Part shown: positions 52,575 to 61,964 of the stretch, piece by piece
Layout of the letters: each line of letters opens with the position of its first letter
Position numbering within the stretch: the first letter of the stretch is position 1
Source of the DNA: JBBDXI01 sp040902425
GTDB taxonomy: Bacteria; Planctomycetota; Phycisphaerae; Phycisphaerales; UBA1924
Length of the DNA: 64,000 bases
Direction of reading: 5' to 3'
Assembly (NCBI GenBank): GCA_040902425.1
Contig: JBBDXI010000098.1
Coordinates: forward strand, 1 to 64,000
Program-made: the position numbers and the translations under genes
Notes under the pieces: model-generated
The model's database searches: none
Told to the model about the DNA's origin: nothing
Seen by the model: only the letters and a program-made list of their open reading frames with translations

Positions 52575-52919
52575 ACCGTGGCCCCAGCGGATTGCCGACA
52601 TTCTGGAGGCGATCGCTGAGTTCAGCGGTTCGTCGCGGACGTGGCGTTCGAGGAGTTCGCGGCGAATCCGGAGAAGATGAAGGCGGTGCTGGCGGACTTT
52701 GCGATCATCGGGGAGGCCGCCCGTCACATCCCGCCGGATGTTCAGGCGGCGAATCCCACCATCGAGTGGCGCCGGATGCGCGACATGCGGAACGTCATCG
52801 TTCACGTGTACTTCTCGGTGAACCCGCGGATCGTGTGGGACACGATCGAGCAGGATCTTCCGGTGCTGAAGGGCCAGCTCAGCGCGATCGTGCCGCCGGA
52901 ACCGGGCAATCCCGCCTAG
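52564..52919 (+). pseudogene. frameshifted HEPN toxin (HepT-like)
   Basis: The 5' part starts at GTG 52564, overlapping the MNT gene by 11 bp, and reads 'VSPRPWPQRIADILEAIAEFSG'. The rest continues in the next frame as 'FVADVAFEEFAANPEKMKAV ... MRDMRNVIVHVYFSVNPR', which contains the HEPN RNVIVHVY motif. One T appears missing near 52627-52632 (GGTTCGTC). With it restored the protein would be about 118 aa and complete. Either a true loss of a toxin or an assembly error. Confidence 0.8.
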
Positions 52920-52969
52920 GAGAACGTCCCCGCTCGCGGCCCGCCGAATGGGGTTGTACACTCCTCCCC

Positions 52970-54004
52970 ATGGCGACGGAACGCCTGATCTCCCCCACCG
53001 CCGCGGCCCCCGAGGATGAGCAGGTCAACTGGTCGCTGCGCCCGACGCGCATCGACGAGTACGTCGGCCAGGCCGAGCTCATCGAGCGGCTCCGCATCGC
53101 CATCGAGGCCGGCAAGGGGCGCGGCGAGCCCATGGAGCACGTGCTGCTGCACGGCCCGCCGGGCCTGGGCAAGACCACCCTCGCCCACGTCATCGCCAAC
53201 GAGATGGGCAGCCGCGTCCACGCGACCAGCGGGCCGGCGCTGGCCCGGGGGACGGACCTGGTGTCGGCGCTGACGCGCCTCCAGCAGGGGGATGTGCTGT
53301 TCATCGATGAGATCCACCGGCTGCCGGTGCAGGTCGAGGAGTTCATCTATCCCGCGATGGAGGACTTCCGGATCGACGTGTGCATCGACAGCGGCCTCAA
53401 CGCCCGCACGGTGCAGCTCCGGTGCAAGCCGTTCACGCTGATCGGGGCGACCACGCGGGCGGGGCTGCTCAGTTCGCCGCTGCGGTCGCGGTTCGGGCTC
53501 GTGCACCATCTGCGGTACTACTCGGCGGAGGAGCTGCTGGTGATCCTCCGGCGGAGCTGCGGGCTGCTGGGGATCGCCGTCACAGGCGAGGTGGCGCTGC
53601 CGGTGATCGCCGAGCGGTCGCGCGGGACGCCGCGCATCGCCAACCGGCTGCTGCGGCGCGTGCGCGACTTCGCCCAGGTCCGGGCCGACGGCGTGGTGAC
53701 CGAGCGGGTGGTCGAGGCCGCCCTCAAGCTCGAGAGCGTCGATGCCCTGGGGCTGGATGCCCTCGACCGGGCCTACCTGCGGGTCATCGCGGAGGTCTAC
53801 GAGGGCGGGCCGGTGGGCCTCGAGGCCGTCGCCGCGACCATGAACGAGGATGCGGGCACCCTCGAGGATGTCGTCGAGCCCTACCTCCTCCAGATCGGCT
53901 TCCTGGCCCGCACCAGGCGCGGGCGCATGCTCACACGGTCGGCGGCCGAGCACCTGGGGCTGAAGTGGTCGCCGAAGGCAGCGCAGAAGGACCTGTTCGA
54001 GTGA
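52970..54004 (+). CDS. ruvB: Holliday junction branch migration helicase RuvB
   Basis: 344 aa. AAA+ motor: Walker A 'HGPPGLGKTTLAHVIANEMG', Walker B 'LFIDEIHRL', sensor 1 'LIGATTRAG' and the arginine finger in 'SPLRSRFG', followed by the winged helix ending 'GLKWSPKAAQKDLFE'. It drives branch migration with RuvA for cleavage by RuvC (19001-19573). ruvA is absent from the window. ATG 52970 matches family N-termini. Confidence 0.96.
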   Translation: MATERLISPTAAAPEDEQVNWSLRPTRIDEYVGQAELIERLRIAIEAGKGRGEPMEHVLLHGPPGLGKTTLAHVIANEMGSRVHATSGPALARGTDLVSALTRLQQGDVLFIDEIHRLPVQVEEFIYPAMEDFRIDVCIDSGLNARTVQLRCKPFTLIGATTRAGLLSSPLRSRFGLVHHLRYYSAEELLVILRRSCGLLGIAVTGEVALPVIAERSRGTPRIANRLLRRVRDFAQVRADGVVTERVVEAALKLESVDALGLDALDRAYLRVIAEVYEGGPVGLEAVAATMNEDAGTLEDVVEPYLLQIGFLARTRRGRMLTRSAAEHLGLKWSPKAAQKDLFE

Positions 54005-54010
54005 TCGTGC

Positions 54011-55480
54011 TCACTCGCCGGGATCGGGGGCTCCCTCCGGCGTCCAGGGGCCGTCGAGGCGGGTGACGGTGAGCTCGTCGTCGCTGCTGCGCCAGAGGAT
54101 GCGCTCGGTGGGGCCGGGGGCGAGGCCGTCGCGCCGGTGGTAGATCAGCAGCACGCCGGAGGGCGGGTCGGCGATGAAGCGGTTCCAGCGGTTGCGGGTT
54201 GGGTGGGGCCAGCGCCCGAACTCCAGGTACAGCCGCGCCCCGTGATGGCCGCCGAAGGCGCCCTGCCACAGGTCGGGGAACCCGCCCTCGATGTGCTCGG
54301 TCTGGCGGAGCCACGCGTACAGCTCGGGCCAGTGCGTCTCGTTGCGCTCGTGGACCCGCACGGGCAGGGCGGCCACGGCCACCGCGCCGGCGGCGAACGC
54401 GGGGGCCAGCCAGCGCAGCATCCACCGGCGCGGGAACCGCATAGCCGGGGCCGCGGCCAGCCCGAGGCCCGCCAGCATCCCCAGCCCCGCGTAGAGCGGC
54501 AAGCCGTAGCGGTCGCGCCGGTCGGCGTAGAGCGTGAGGGCGGCCAGCCACGCGACGGTCCACACGACCGCGAGTTTCCCGGCCAGGTTGCCCCGGGAGA
54601 GGGGCCGCCCGCGCAGCCAGTGCACCGCGGCGATCGCCACGGCGATCATCCACGGCCAGTAGAGGGTGCCGAGCTTCTCGAGGTAGAACCACGGGGGGTT
54701 GCCGCTGATGGGCCCGGCGGGGTTGGCCGCCAGCCGCTCGCCGATCTCCGCGCCGAAGTACTGGTCGAGAAAGTCCTGCCCGTGGGTCGCCCACATGGAG
54801 ATGTGCCAGGGCGCCGCCACCGCGACGGCCGCCCCGAGCGTCCCGAGCAGCCAGGGCAGCATGCGGGCCCGCCCGGCCCACAGCATCCACGCCGCGAGGA
54901 TCGGGATCAGGAGCAGGCCGTTCAGCGGCTTGCAGAGCAGCGCCAGCCCCAGCGGCACGCCCGCGGCGACCAGCAGCCACCCGCGCCCGCGCTTCACCGC
55001 GGCCGCCGCCAGCCAGAGCGCGGCCAGCACGAACAGCAACTGCCACATGTCCAGGGAGACCTCCCGGACGCGCCGGAAGAACTCCAGGCTCAGGGCCATG
55101 GCGACCCCCGCCAGCACCGCCGCCCGGCGCGTCGCCAGCTCCCGCGTGATCGCCACGGTCAGCAGCACGCACCCGAGCGCCGCGATCACGGCCGGGAGGC
55201 GGGCCGCCACCAGGCTTACGCCGAAGAGGTGCAGCACGAGTCCGTGAATCCAGAACGCCAGCGGCGGCTTGTTGAAGTACGCCTGCCCCGGGTCGGCGTA
55301 GATCGTCCAGAGGCTCCCCGTCCGCCATGCCTGGACGCCGATGGCCGAGTACCACCCCGCATCGCCCCGGAAGTCGCCCTGATCAAGGTGCGGCAGCGCC
55401 ACCGCAAGCAGCAGCACCGCGGGCACGAGCCAGACGCGGGCGCGGGCGAAGCGGGAGAGAGCGGTGTGCCCCGGCGTCAT
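54011..55480 (-). CDS. ArnT-like glycosyltransferase (GT83/GT39 type)
   Basis: 489 aa with about 11-12 transmembrane helices. The first periplasmic loop holds 'DQGDFRGDAGWYSAIGVQAW' with the acidic pair typical of polyprenyl-phosphate-sugar transferases, and 'YFNKPPLAFWIHGLV' follows. The C-terminal 100 residues form a periplasmic domain. It transfers a sugar from a lipid carrier to lipid or protein on the periplasmic side. Donor and acceptor are unknown. It is convergent with ruvB, 6 bp apart. Confidence 0.88.
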   Translation of the reverse strand: MTPGHTALSRFARARVWLVPAVLLLAVALPHLDQGDFRGDAGWYSAIGVQAWRTGSLWTIYADPGQAYFNKPPLAFWIHGLVLHLFGVSLVAARLPAVIAALGCVLLTVAITRELATRRAAVLAGVAMALSLEFFRRVREVSLDMWQLLFVLAALWLAAAAVKRGRGWLLVAAGVPLGLALLCKPLNGLLLIPILAAWMLWAGRARMLPWLLGTLGAAVAVAAPWHISMWATHGQDFLDQYFGAEIGERLAANPAGPISGNPPWFYLEKLGTLYWPWMIAVAIAAVHWLRGRPLSRGNLAGKLAVVWTVAWLAALTLYADRRDRYGLPLYAGLGMLAGLGLAAAPAMRFPRRWMLRWLAPAFAAGAVAVAALPVRVHERNETHWPELYAWLRQTEHIEGGFPDLWQGAFGGHHGARLYLEFGRWPHPTRNRWNRFIADPPSGVLLIYHRRDGLAPGPTERILWRSSDDELTVTRLDGPWTPEGAPDPGE

Positions 55481-55538
55481 GGGATCAGATCGGCGAACCC
55501 CCGGGCCGGGGGTTGCAAACGGCGGTCCCGGGCCCCGA

Positions 55539-56348
55539 TCAGAGCTCGCTGACCTGCTCGGCCTTGGCGTTCTTCTTGGCCGCGGCCTTCTTGAAGGAGT
55601 CGGCCGCCTCCTGCTGCAGGTAGAGGATGCACCCGCAGTTGACGCAGATGGTCACGGGCAGGGCGGCGGTGGGGACGGTCCCCTTGATCAGGGCGCTGAG
55701 CGTCTCGACCGGCACGGCCATCTGGCAGGAGCCGCAGGTGTACTCGTGGCGCCGGCGGTCCAGCTCCTCGGCGGGGGCCATGGCCTCGTCGCACTTGCGG
55801 CGGACCAGGTCGGCGTAGAGCCGCATGACCTCCGCGGGGACCTCCCCCGCCAGCCGCTCGCGCTCCTTCGTTAGCTCGTTGAGGCGGTCCTTGATCTCCT
55901 CGGCCCGCTTCTGGCGGTCCTCGGAGGCGACCTTCCGCAGCTTCTCGCGCTCGGCGTGCTGGGCCTCGAGGTCCGCGCCCTGCTTCTTCAGCTCGTCGGC
56001 CTTCGTCATCAGCTCCAGGGCCGCCGTCTCGGAGTTCGAGCGGTCGGCCTTGAGCGTGTTGATCTCGGTGAGGAAGGCCTTGTATTCCTTGTTGGTCCGG
56101 GCCGAGTTCATCTGCTCGCGCAGGTGCTCGATCCGCGCGTCGAGCCGCGCCATCTCCCCCTCGTGGTTGGCGACGCTCGCCTGGAGCTGCCTCAGCTGGC
56201 CGCCGATCGCGTCGCGCTTGGCGTCGATCTGGCCGAGCTGGCGCGACTGCTCCTCGAGGAACCGCTCGGCGGCCCTGAGGCGCGATTGGAGACCCTGTAG
56301 CTGCTGATCGACGCGGAAAACTCGGAGAAGCCTCTCCGTGACGCTCAT
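55539..56348 (-). CDS. coiled-coil protein with C4 zinc ribbon (CdsZ-like)
   Basis: 269 aa. Residues about 10-190 are a long antiparallel coiled coil rich in Glu, Arg and Lys. The C-terminus has two knuckles, 'TCGSCQ' and 'CVNCGCILY', forming the zinc ribbon seen in the CdsZ/C4-type family. Homologues are conserved in many bacteria without an agreed role, and a nucleic-acid or secretion role is suggested in chlamydiae. ATG 56348 has a purine-rich leader. Confidence 0.82.
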   Translation of the reverse strand: MSVTERLLRVFRVDQQLQGLQSRLRAAERFLEEQSRQLGQIDAKRDAIGGQLRQLQASVANHEGEMARLDARIEHLREQMNSARTNKEYKAFLTEINTLKADRSNSETAALELMTKADELKKQGADLEAQHAEREKLRKVASEDRQKRAEEIKDRLNELTKERERLAGEVPAEVMRLYADLVRRKCDEAMAPAEELDRRRHEYTCGSCQMAVPVETLSALIKGTVPTAALPVTICVNCGCILYLQQEAADSFKKAAAKKNAKAEQVSEL

Positions 56349-56417
56349 CGAGAACTCCGGCTAAACGGGGCGAACACATCTAGTGTAGCCGCGCGCCGGG
56401 CGGTGTTACAGCCCTCT

Positions 56418-57329
56418 TCACCCCGTGTGGATGGCCGCGAGCCACCAGTAGGCGACCGGGGCCACCAGGAGCGGCGAGTCGATCACGTCGAGCACGCCGC
56501 CGAACCCCGGGAGCAGGTGGCTGGAATCCTTCAGCCCCGCATCCCGCTTGAAGAGGCTGGCGATGAGGTCCCCGGCCTGACCCGTCAGGCCGAAGAGGGC
56601 GCCCGCGATGAGCCCGGTCCACAGCGGGGGGATCGTCGCCGGGTTGGCCCCGCCAAGCTCGCGGATGAGCCAGAGCCCGATGAACCCGGTCAGCGACGCC
56701 AGCGCCACGCCCCCGGCGAGCCCCTCCCAGGTCTTCCCCGGGCTCAGCCAGACGATGAGCTTGCGGCGCCCTACCGCCTTGCCCGTGAAGTACGCCCCCG
56801 TGTCGCAGTTCTTGGTCGAGAAGATGACCCACAAGAGCACCCAGACCGTGTGCTCCCGCCGGATGGCCAGCAGGAAGCCGAACATGAGCCCCAGGTAGAC
56901 GAACGCCAGCATCGTGCCCCCGGAGGCCCCGACGATCCCCTCGAAGGTCCGGTTCCGCGTGTAGTAGAGCAGGGAGATCACGAAGACGGCCACGGCCGCC
57001 GTACTCACCGCGGCCGCGGCCCGGGCGGCGGGCCACGCGTCGGGGATGGCCGCGGAGACCAGCAGGCCGGCGACGGCGGCGGTGGTGGTGATCCGCTTGG
57101 CGGCCTTGATCCCGTTGTCGCGCATGATGCGGACCAGCTCGCGGGCGGCGAGCCACGAGAGGGCGATGCCGACGAGGAACAGCAGCGTCCCCGGCGGGGC
57201 GGTGTCGCGCCCGAGGAACAGGGGGCGCAGCCACGGCGCCAGCGCAGCCCCCTCGATCCGCTGGTCCGCCCAGCAGAGCAGGATCACGATCGCGATCAGT
57301 ACGGGGCCGAAGATGAGCCGTTTGCGCAC
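56418..57329 (-). CDS. cdsA: phosphatidate cytidylyltransferase
   Basis: 303 aa with about eight transmembrane helices. It makes CDP-diacylglycerol. The family signature region reads 'SLFKRDAGLKDSSHLLPGFG' then 'GVLDVIDS'. The KR and KD parts are intact, but the usual HGG is FGG and DRxD is DVID, so two signature residues differ. It follows uppS by 65 bp on the same strand, a common pairing that links phospholipid and undecaprenyl supply. Confidence 0.88.
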   Translation of the reverse strand: MRKRLIFGPVLIAIVILLCWADQRIEGAALAPWLRPLFLGRDTAPPGTLLFLVGIALSWLAARELVRIMRDNGIKAAKRITTTAAVAGLLVSAAIPDAWPAARAAAAVSTAAVAVFVISLLYYTRNRTFEGIVGASGGTMLAFVYLGLMFGFLLAIRREHTVWVLLWVIFSTKNCDTGAYFTGKAVGRRKLIVWLSPGKTWEGLAGGVALASLTGFIGLWLIRELGGANPATIPPLWTGLIAGALFGLTGQAGDLIASLFKRDAGLKDSSHLLPGFGGVLDVIDSPLLVAPVAYWWLAAIHTG

Positions 57330-57394
57330 GCCGACAATGTACCGGGGGGCGCGGGGCCACGCCCCGCTCTCTCACCCATCACCCGCTCACGCCC

Positions 57395-58252
57395 TCAGCG
57401 CGCCGCCTCATCCTCCAGGCCCCCGAACCGCCGGCTCCGCGACGCGTAGTCCCGCACCGCCGCGTGCAGGGCCGCCCGGCCGAAATCCGGCCACAGCACC
57501 TCGGTGACGTGGATCTCCGCGTAGCTGATCTGCCAGAGCAGGTAGTTGCTGACCCGCCGCTCCCCCGCGGTGCGGATGAGCAGGTCCGGGTCCGCGGCGT
57601 CGCCCAGCGCGGCGGTGTACAGGCGCGAGGCCACCGCCCGCTCGTCGATCGCTTCGGGGTCGAGGCGGCCCGCGGCCGCATCCCGCGCCAGCGCCCGCGC
57701 CGCGTCGGCGATCTCCGCCCGGGCGCTGTAGTTGATCGCCAGGCACAGCGTGCCCCGCGTGCACCCCGCCGTGGCCCGCTCCACCCCCTCGATGGCCGCG
57801 ACCACCGGCGCGGGCAGCCCCTCGCGGCGCCCGATCACCTTCAGGCGGATCTCCTCGCGGATCAGCTGCTCGCGCTCGCCCTCGAGGTAGGTGATGCACA
57901 GGGCCATCAGGGCCTCGATCTCCTCCGCCGGGCGCTTCCAGTTCTCCATCGAGAACGAGTAGAGCGTCAGCACCTCGACCCCCAGCCGCCCGGCTTCCTC
58001 CACCGTCTCGCGCACGGCCGCGGCCCCGGCGCGGTGCCCGAAGACCCGCGGGAAGCCCTTGCCCCGCGCCCAGCGCCCGTTGCCGTCCATGATGATCGCG
58101 ATGTGCCGGGGGATCCGCGCCGGGTGTACATCCGGGAGGATGCCGAGCGGGTCGGCCTTCGGGTTGCGCCGGCGGAGGCGCTCCACCGCGAGGAGCGCGG
58201 CGGGGTCCTGGGCGTACGGGCTCAGCGTCGTCGGGGGCGCGGCTGTGTCCAC
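57395..58252 (-). CDS. uppS: undecaprenyl diphosphate synthase (isoprenyl transferase)
   Basis: 285 aa from GTG 58252, chosen because GGAG lies 7 nt upstream. Cis-prenyltransferase: 'IAIIMDGNGRWARGKG' with the catalytic Asp, 'LTLYSFSMENWKRP', 'LCLAINYSARAEI' and 'DLLIRTAGERRVSNYLLWQ'. It makes the C55 lipid carrier for peptidoglycan and O-antigen precursors. An N-terminal extension of about 40 residues is unique. It sits with cdsA downstream. Confidence 0.93.
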   Translation of the reverse strand: MDTAAPPTTLSPYAQDPAALLAVERLRRRNPKADPLGILPDVHPARIPRHIAIIMDGNGRWARGKGFPRVFGHRAGAAAVRETVEEAGRLGVEVLTLYSFSMENWKRPAEEIEALMALCITYLEGEREQLIREEIRLKVIGRREGLPAPVVAAIEGVERATAGCTRGTLCLAINYSARAEIADAARALARDAAAGRLDPEAIDERAVASRLYTAALGDAADPDLLIRTAGERRVSNYLLWQISYAEIHVTEVLWPDFGRAALHAAVRDYASRSRRFGGLEDEAAR

Positions 58253-58301
58253 TCGAGTCTCCGGGGCGGGGCTGATAGGACGATCCCGGGCGCGGGCGGG
58301 T

Positions 58302-59645
58302 TCACGAGTGGATCGTCTGCTCCCGCCCGGGGCCGACCCCGACAAGCTGGATCGGCACGCCGACGTACTCCTCGACGAAATCGAGGTAGCGCCGGGCGGC
58401 GTCGGGCAGGTCGGCCCGCGAGCGCATCGCGGAAAGGTCGGCGGAGAACCCGTTGAAGTCCGTAAAGACCGGCTCAGCGCCGGCGAGGTCGTGGGCGTCG
58501 GGCAGGTACCGCCCCGTCTCCGCCCCGTTCACGCGGTAGGCGGTGCACGCGCGGAGGGTCGGCAGGCCGTCGAGCACGTCGAGCATGGTCAGCACGATCC
58601 CGGTGATCCCGTTGAGCATGGCCGCGTACCGGACCGCGACCAGGTCCACCCAGCCGACGCGCCGCGGCCGGCCGGTGGTGGTCCCGTACTCCCGGCCGCG
58701 CTCGCGGATGCGGTGGGCGGTGTCATCCGTCAGCTCGGTGGGCATCGGGCCGCGACCCACGCGGGTGGTGTAGGCCTTCATGACACCGAGGACCCGACCG
58801 AGGCGGCGCTCGGAGATGCCGGTGCCGGGCCCGATCCCCAGCGCTGCGCAGCTGGAGCTGGTGACGTACGGATAGGTCCCGTGGTCCACGTCGAGCAGCG
58901 TCGCGTTGGCCCCCTCGAAGAGGATCCGCTTGTTCTGCGCCAGCAGGTCGTGCAGGAGGTAGGCGGTGTCCTGGATGCGGGGCCGGAGCCGCTCGCCCCA
59001 ACCGAGCATCGCGTCGGCCAGCGGCCCGGGATCGAACGGGGTGAAGGGGCGCCCCGCCCTGGATGCCAGCCCGGCCAGCGCCGAGTTCTTGAACACGCAC
59101 GCGAGGGCGACGCGTTCGCGGAGCACGGCCGGCTTCAGCAGGTCGCCCATCCGAACCGCCGTCGCCCGCTGCACCTTGTCCGCGTACGCCGGGCCGATCC
59201 CGCGCCGGGTGGTGCCCAGTTCCTGCGTCTCGCCGTCCCCCGCCTCCGCGGCCGATTTCAGCAGCTCCTCCCGCAGCTCATCCTCCGCCTTGTGGTAGGG
59301 CGCCACCACGTGGGCGCGGCTGGAGACCACCAGCCCGGATGCATCCACGCCCTTCTGCGTCAGCCCGTCGATCTCCTGGATCAGCTTCTCCGGGTCCACC
59401 ACCACGCCGTTGCCGATCACGGCCAGCTTCCCGGGGTACAGGATGCCGGAGGGGACCAGGTGCAGCGAGTACCGCGTCCCCCCCACCACCACCGAGTGCC
59501 CGGCGTTGGCCCCGCCGTTGTAGCGGACCACCGCGTCGTGCTCGGCCGCCAGCAGGTCAACGGCCTTGCCCTTCCCCTCATCGCCCCACTGGAGGCCGAT
59601 AACGGCGGTGCAGGTCGCGGGCGGCGTGGGTGCTGAGGGCGGCAT
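58302..59645 (-). CDS. purA: adenylosuccinate synthetase
   Basis: 447 aa. It makes adenylosuccinate from IMP, Asp and GTP. The P loop 'GLQWGDEGKGKAVDLL', 'VRYNGGANAGHSVVV', 'EGANATLLDVDHGTYPYVTS' and 'GRPRRVGWVDLVAVRYA' are family hallmarks. ATG 59645 fits the family start. Together with purH at 25272 this covers part of purine synthesis in the window. It probably shares a transcript with uppS-cdsA. Confidence 0.96.
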   Translation of the reverse strand: MPPSAPTPPATCTAVIGLQWGDEGKGKAVDLLAAEHDAVVRYNGGANAGHSVVVGGTRYSLHLVPSGILYPGKLAVIGNGVVVDPEKLIQEIDGLTQKGVDASGLVVSSRAHVVAPYHKAEDELREELLKSAAEAGDGETQELGTTRRGIGPAYADKVQRATAVRMGDLLKPAVLRERVALACVFKNSALAGLASRAGRPFTPFDPGPLADAMLGWGERLRPRIQDTAYLLHDLLAQNKRILFEGANATLLDVDHGTYPYVTSSSCAALGIGPGTGISERRLGRVLGVMKAYTTRVGRGPMPTELTDDTAHRIRERGREYGTTTGRPRRVGWVDLVAVRYAAMLNGITGIVLTMLDVLDGLPTLRACTAYRVNGAETGRYLPDAHDLAGAEPVFTDFNGFSADLSAMRSRADLPDAARRYLDFVEEYVGVPIQLVGVGPGREQTIHS

Positions 59646-59787
59646 GGGGGCTCCGTGGCGGAACGCACACGATAGCGGCCGGGCCGCAGGCCCGCGATTC
59701 CCGGCCCCGCCCGTCACCGCCCGCAGGGTCGATCAAGCGAGGCCCGGAAACGGCCGATGCAGGGGCGGCCTACCGGAGTGAAGCCGC

Positions 59788-59985
59788 ATGTCGCACCCAG
59801 AGACGCTCCGCGTCATGTGCCCCAACCTGACCTGCCGCAAGATCCTCGCCGTCCCCGAGACGGCCCGGGGCAAGACCGTCCGTTGCCGCGGGTGCGCCAC
59901 CAACATCAAGGTGCCGGGACTCCCCACCCCCGCGGCCGCGCCGGGCGCGAAGCCCGAGGCCAGGCCGGGCGCGAACGCGGCGTAG
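59788..59985 (+). CDS. small zinc-ribbon protein (MJ0042-like)
   Basis: 65 aa. Two knuckles, 'CPNLTCRK' and 'CRGCATN', spaced by about 18 residues ('ILAVPETARGKTVRC') fit the planctomycete/MJ0042-type zinc ribbon often found at protein N-termini. The rest is a Pro/Ala/Gly-rich tail. It may be a free-standing adaptor, or the relic of a larger protein. Confidence 0.7.
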   Translation: MSHPETLRVMCPNLTCRKILAVPETARGKTVRCRGCATNIKVPGLPTPAAAPGAKPEARPGANAA

Positions 59986-60009
59986 AGCCCGATCGCGCCG
60001 GGGGCCGCC

Positions 60010-60516
60010 CTACAGCTTCTTCTCGTCGTCGTCCTTGAGGAACTCGTCGAAGTCGAAGTCCACGCTGCTGTCGCTGGGATCGCCCCCGGCGCCCGCCGGC
60101 GCGGGCTGGGCGCTGCGCGGCGCGGGCGCTGCCGGGCGCGCCGAGGGCGCCGCCGCGGCGGCGACCGGCTCGGGCGCGGTCCCGTGGGCGCGGGCCTCCT
60201 GCGCGTTGACGGTCGCCGGCTCGCCGTCGATCCGCACCACGAACACGGCGGGGCCCAGGGCCAGCAGGTCGCCCGCGGAGAGGGGCGCCTCGCCCTGGAT
60301 GCGCTGGCGGTTCACGTACGTCCCGTTGCTCGAGCCCAGGTCCCGCACGGTCACCCGGCCCTCCTTCAGCAGCAGCTCGCAGTGCTCGCGGGAGACGCTG
60401 GGGACGGGCACGCGGATGTTGCAGTCGGGCTTGCGCCCGATCACCGTCCGGGGGCGCCTGAGCGGGACATCGCGGGTCTTCCCGTCCGGCTGCACGATCG
60501 TCAGGGTCGCATCCAC
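60010..60516 (-). CDS. FHA-domain protein
   Basis: 168 aa from GTG 60516. The FHA domain (about 1-95) has the phosphothreonine-binding residues in 'VIGRKPDCNIRVP', 'VSREHCELLL' and 'DLGSSNGTYVN'. The C-terminal tail is Ala/Pro-rich and ends with the acidic 'DFDFDEFLKDDDEKKL'. FHA proteins read Ser/Thr kinase phosphorylation. No kinase is nearby. The gene start abuts the divergent HemW-like gene by 83 bp. Confidence 0.85.
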   Translation of the reverse strand: MDATLTIVQPDGKTRDVPLRRPRTVIGRKPDCNIRVPVPSVSREHCELLLKEGRVTVRDLGSSNGTYVNRQRIQGEAPLSAGDLLALGPAVFVVRIDGEPATVNAQEARAHGTAPEPVAAAAAPSARPAAPAPRSAQPAPAGAGGDPSDSSVDFDFDEFLKDDDEKKL

Positions 60517-60599
60517 GGCTCCGCTATCCTTTCTCTCGGGGCCCGCGGCGGGTGGGCGGAAACTGACAAGGCCCGCCGCCGATCTCATCCCCCTTCCGG

Positions 60600-61964
60600 A
60601 TGCCTCACGATACCGCGATGCCGGTGCTCGGGCAACGCCGACTTTCGGCGGGGGCAGCGCTGCGCACCGTGCCGCGCCCGGGGGACGCGGGGAGCCCCGG
60701 GCGGGCCCGCTCCCTCTACATCCACATCCCCTTCTGCTTCCACAAGTGCCACTACTGCGACTTCTACAGCCTCGTGGACACCCGCGACCGGCAGGAGCCC
60801 TTCGTGCTGCGCCTGGAGCGGGAGCTGGCGGCCCTCGCCCCGTGGGCCTCGGGGGGGCCCCTGGACACGATCTTCGTCGGCGGCGGGACGCCCAGCCTGC
60901 TGCGGGTGGACCTCTGGGAGCGGCTGCTCGCCGCGCTCTCGGGCCTTTTCGACCTCTCCGCGATGGGCGGCGGCCACGGCGAGTTCACCGTCGAGTGCAA
61001 CCCCGAGACCGTGACGCCGGCGCTGATGGCGACGCTCGCGGGGGGCGGGGTCAACCGCGTGAGCATCGGGGCCCAGTCCTTCGACCCGCGGCACCTCAAG
61101 ACGCTCGAGCGCTGGCACGATCCGGAGAACGTCGGGCGCGCCGTCGAGCTCGCCCGGAGCGCCGGCATCGCCCGCCAGAGCGTGGACCTGATCTTCGCCA
61201 TCCCCGGCCAGACGCTGGACGACTGGTCCGCCGACCTCGGGCGCGCCCTGGCCCTGGGCACCACCCACGTCTCGTGCTACAGCCTCACCTACGAGCCCGG
61301 CACCGCCATGACCGCCCGCCTGAAGCGCGGCGAGTTCCCCCGCGCGGATGAGGACCTGGAGGTCGAGATGCACCGGCTCACCCTCGCCCGCCTCCGCGCC
61401 GCGGGCCTGGAGCGCTACGAGGTCAGCAACTACGCCCGCCCCGGCGATGAGGCCCGCCACAACCTCGCCTACTGGCGGCAGGAGCAGTGGCTCGCGGCCG
61501 GGCCCGCGGCCTCGGCCCACGTCGGCGGGCACCGCTGGAAGAACATCCCGCGGCTCGACGATTACCTGGGCCTCGACGATGGGGGCTTCGCCCCGATCAC
61601 CGACCACGAGCCCCCGGACGCCAGACGCGCCCTGGCCGAGCGGATCATGACCGGGCTGCGGCTCGCGGAGGGGCTCGATTCCGCGGCCATCCTCGCGGCG
61701 GCCGCCGCCCTGGCTCCCGATGAGGGTGCCACTGCTCGCGGCGTCCTCGCCGCGCAGCAGTGCGCAACCGGAGACCCCCACCGCTGCGCCGAAGACGGCG
61801 AGCGGTGGCACCCATCCTCAGCGCCCGCGCGCCTCCTCGCCGCCGTCAGCACCCACGCCGCCCGCGGGCACCTCCAACCATCACCCGGGCGCTGGCGCCT
61901 CACCGACGCCGGGTTCCTCTTCGCCGACGGCATCGCCGCCGACCTCATGGCCGCCCTTGACTGA
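60600..61964 (+). CDS. hemW: HemW-like radical SAM protein with in-frame 90-bp element
   Basis: 454 aa (usual 370-400). The radical SAM motif CFHKCHYC (after 'LYIHIPF'), 'IFVGGGTPSLL', 'RVSIGAQSFDP' and 'SCYSLTYEPGTAM' place it in the coproporphyrinogen oxidase/HemW family. The CxxxCxxC spacing without HemN's fourth Cys favours HemW, a heme chaperone. Residues about 375-406 ('GATARGVLAAQQC ... RWHPSS') are encoded by a 90-bp inverted-repeat element. The C-terminal winged-helix part resumes after it. The 3' end overlaps the convergent rluA-like gene by 84 bp. Confidence 0.9.
   Translation: MPHDTAMPVLGQRRLSAGAALRTVPRPGDAGSPGRARSLYIHIPFCFHKCHYCDFYSLVDTRDRQEPFVLRLERELAALAPWASGGPLDTIFVGGGTPSLLRVDLWERLLAALSGLFDLSAMGGGHGEFTVECNPETVTPALMATLAGGGVNRVSIGAQSFDPRHLKTLERWHDPENVGRAVELARSAGIARQSVDLIFAIPGQTLDDWSADLGRALALGTTHVSCYSLTYEPGTAMTARLKRGEFPRADEDLEVEMHRLTLARLRAAGLERYEVSNYARPGDEARHNLAYWRQEQWLAAGPAASAHVGGHRWKNIPRLDDYLGLDDGGFAPITDHEPPDARRALAERIMTGLRLAEGLDSAAILAAAAALAPDEGATARGVLAAQQCATGDPHRCAEDGERWHPSSAPARLLAAVSTHAARGHLQPSPGRWRLTDAGFLFADGIAADLMAALD
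61724..61813. repeat. 90-bp bipartite inverted-repeat element inside hemW-like gene
   Basis: Terminal repeats GGGTGCCACTGCTCGC and GCGAGCGGTGGCACCC are inverted with one mismatch in 16. Each half is itself a hairpin (CTGCTCGCGGCG/CGCCGCGCAGCAG and CCGCTGCGCC/GGCGAGCGG), separated by a variable centre of about 15 bp. It has a second copy, in the opposite orientation, at 62983-63071. Length 90 keeps frame, and no stop occurs in the frame used. Confidence 0.9.
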
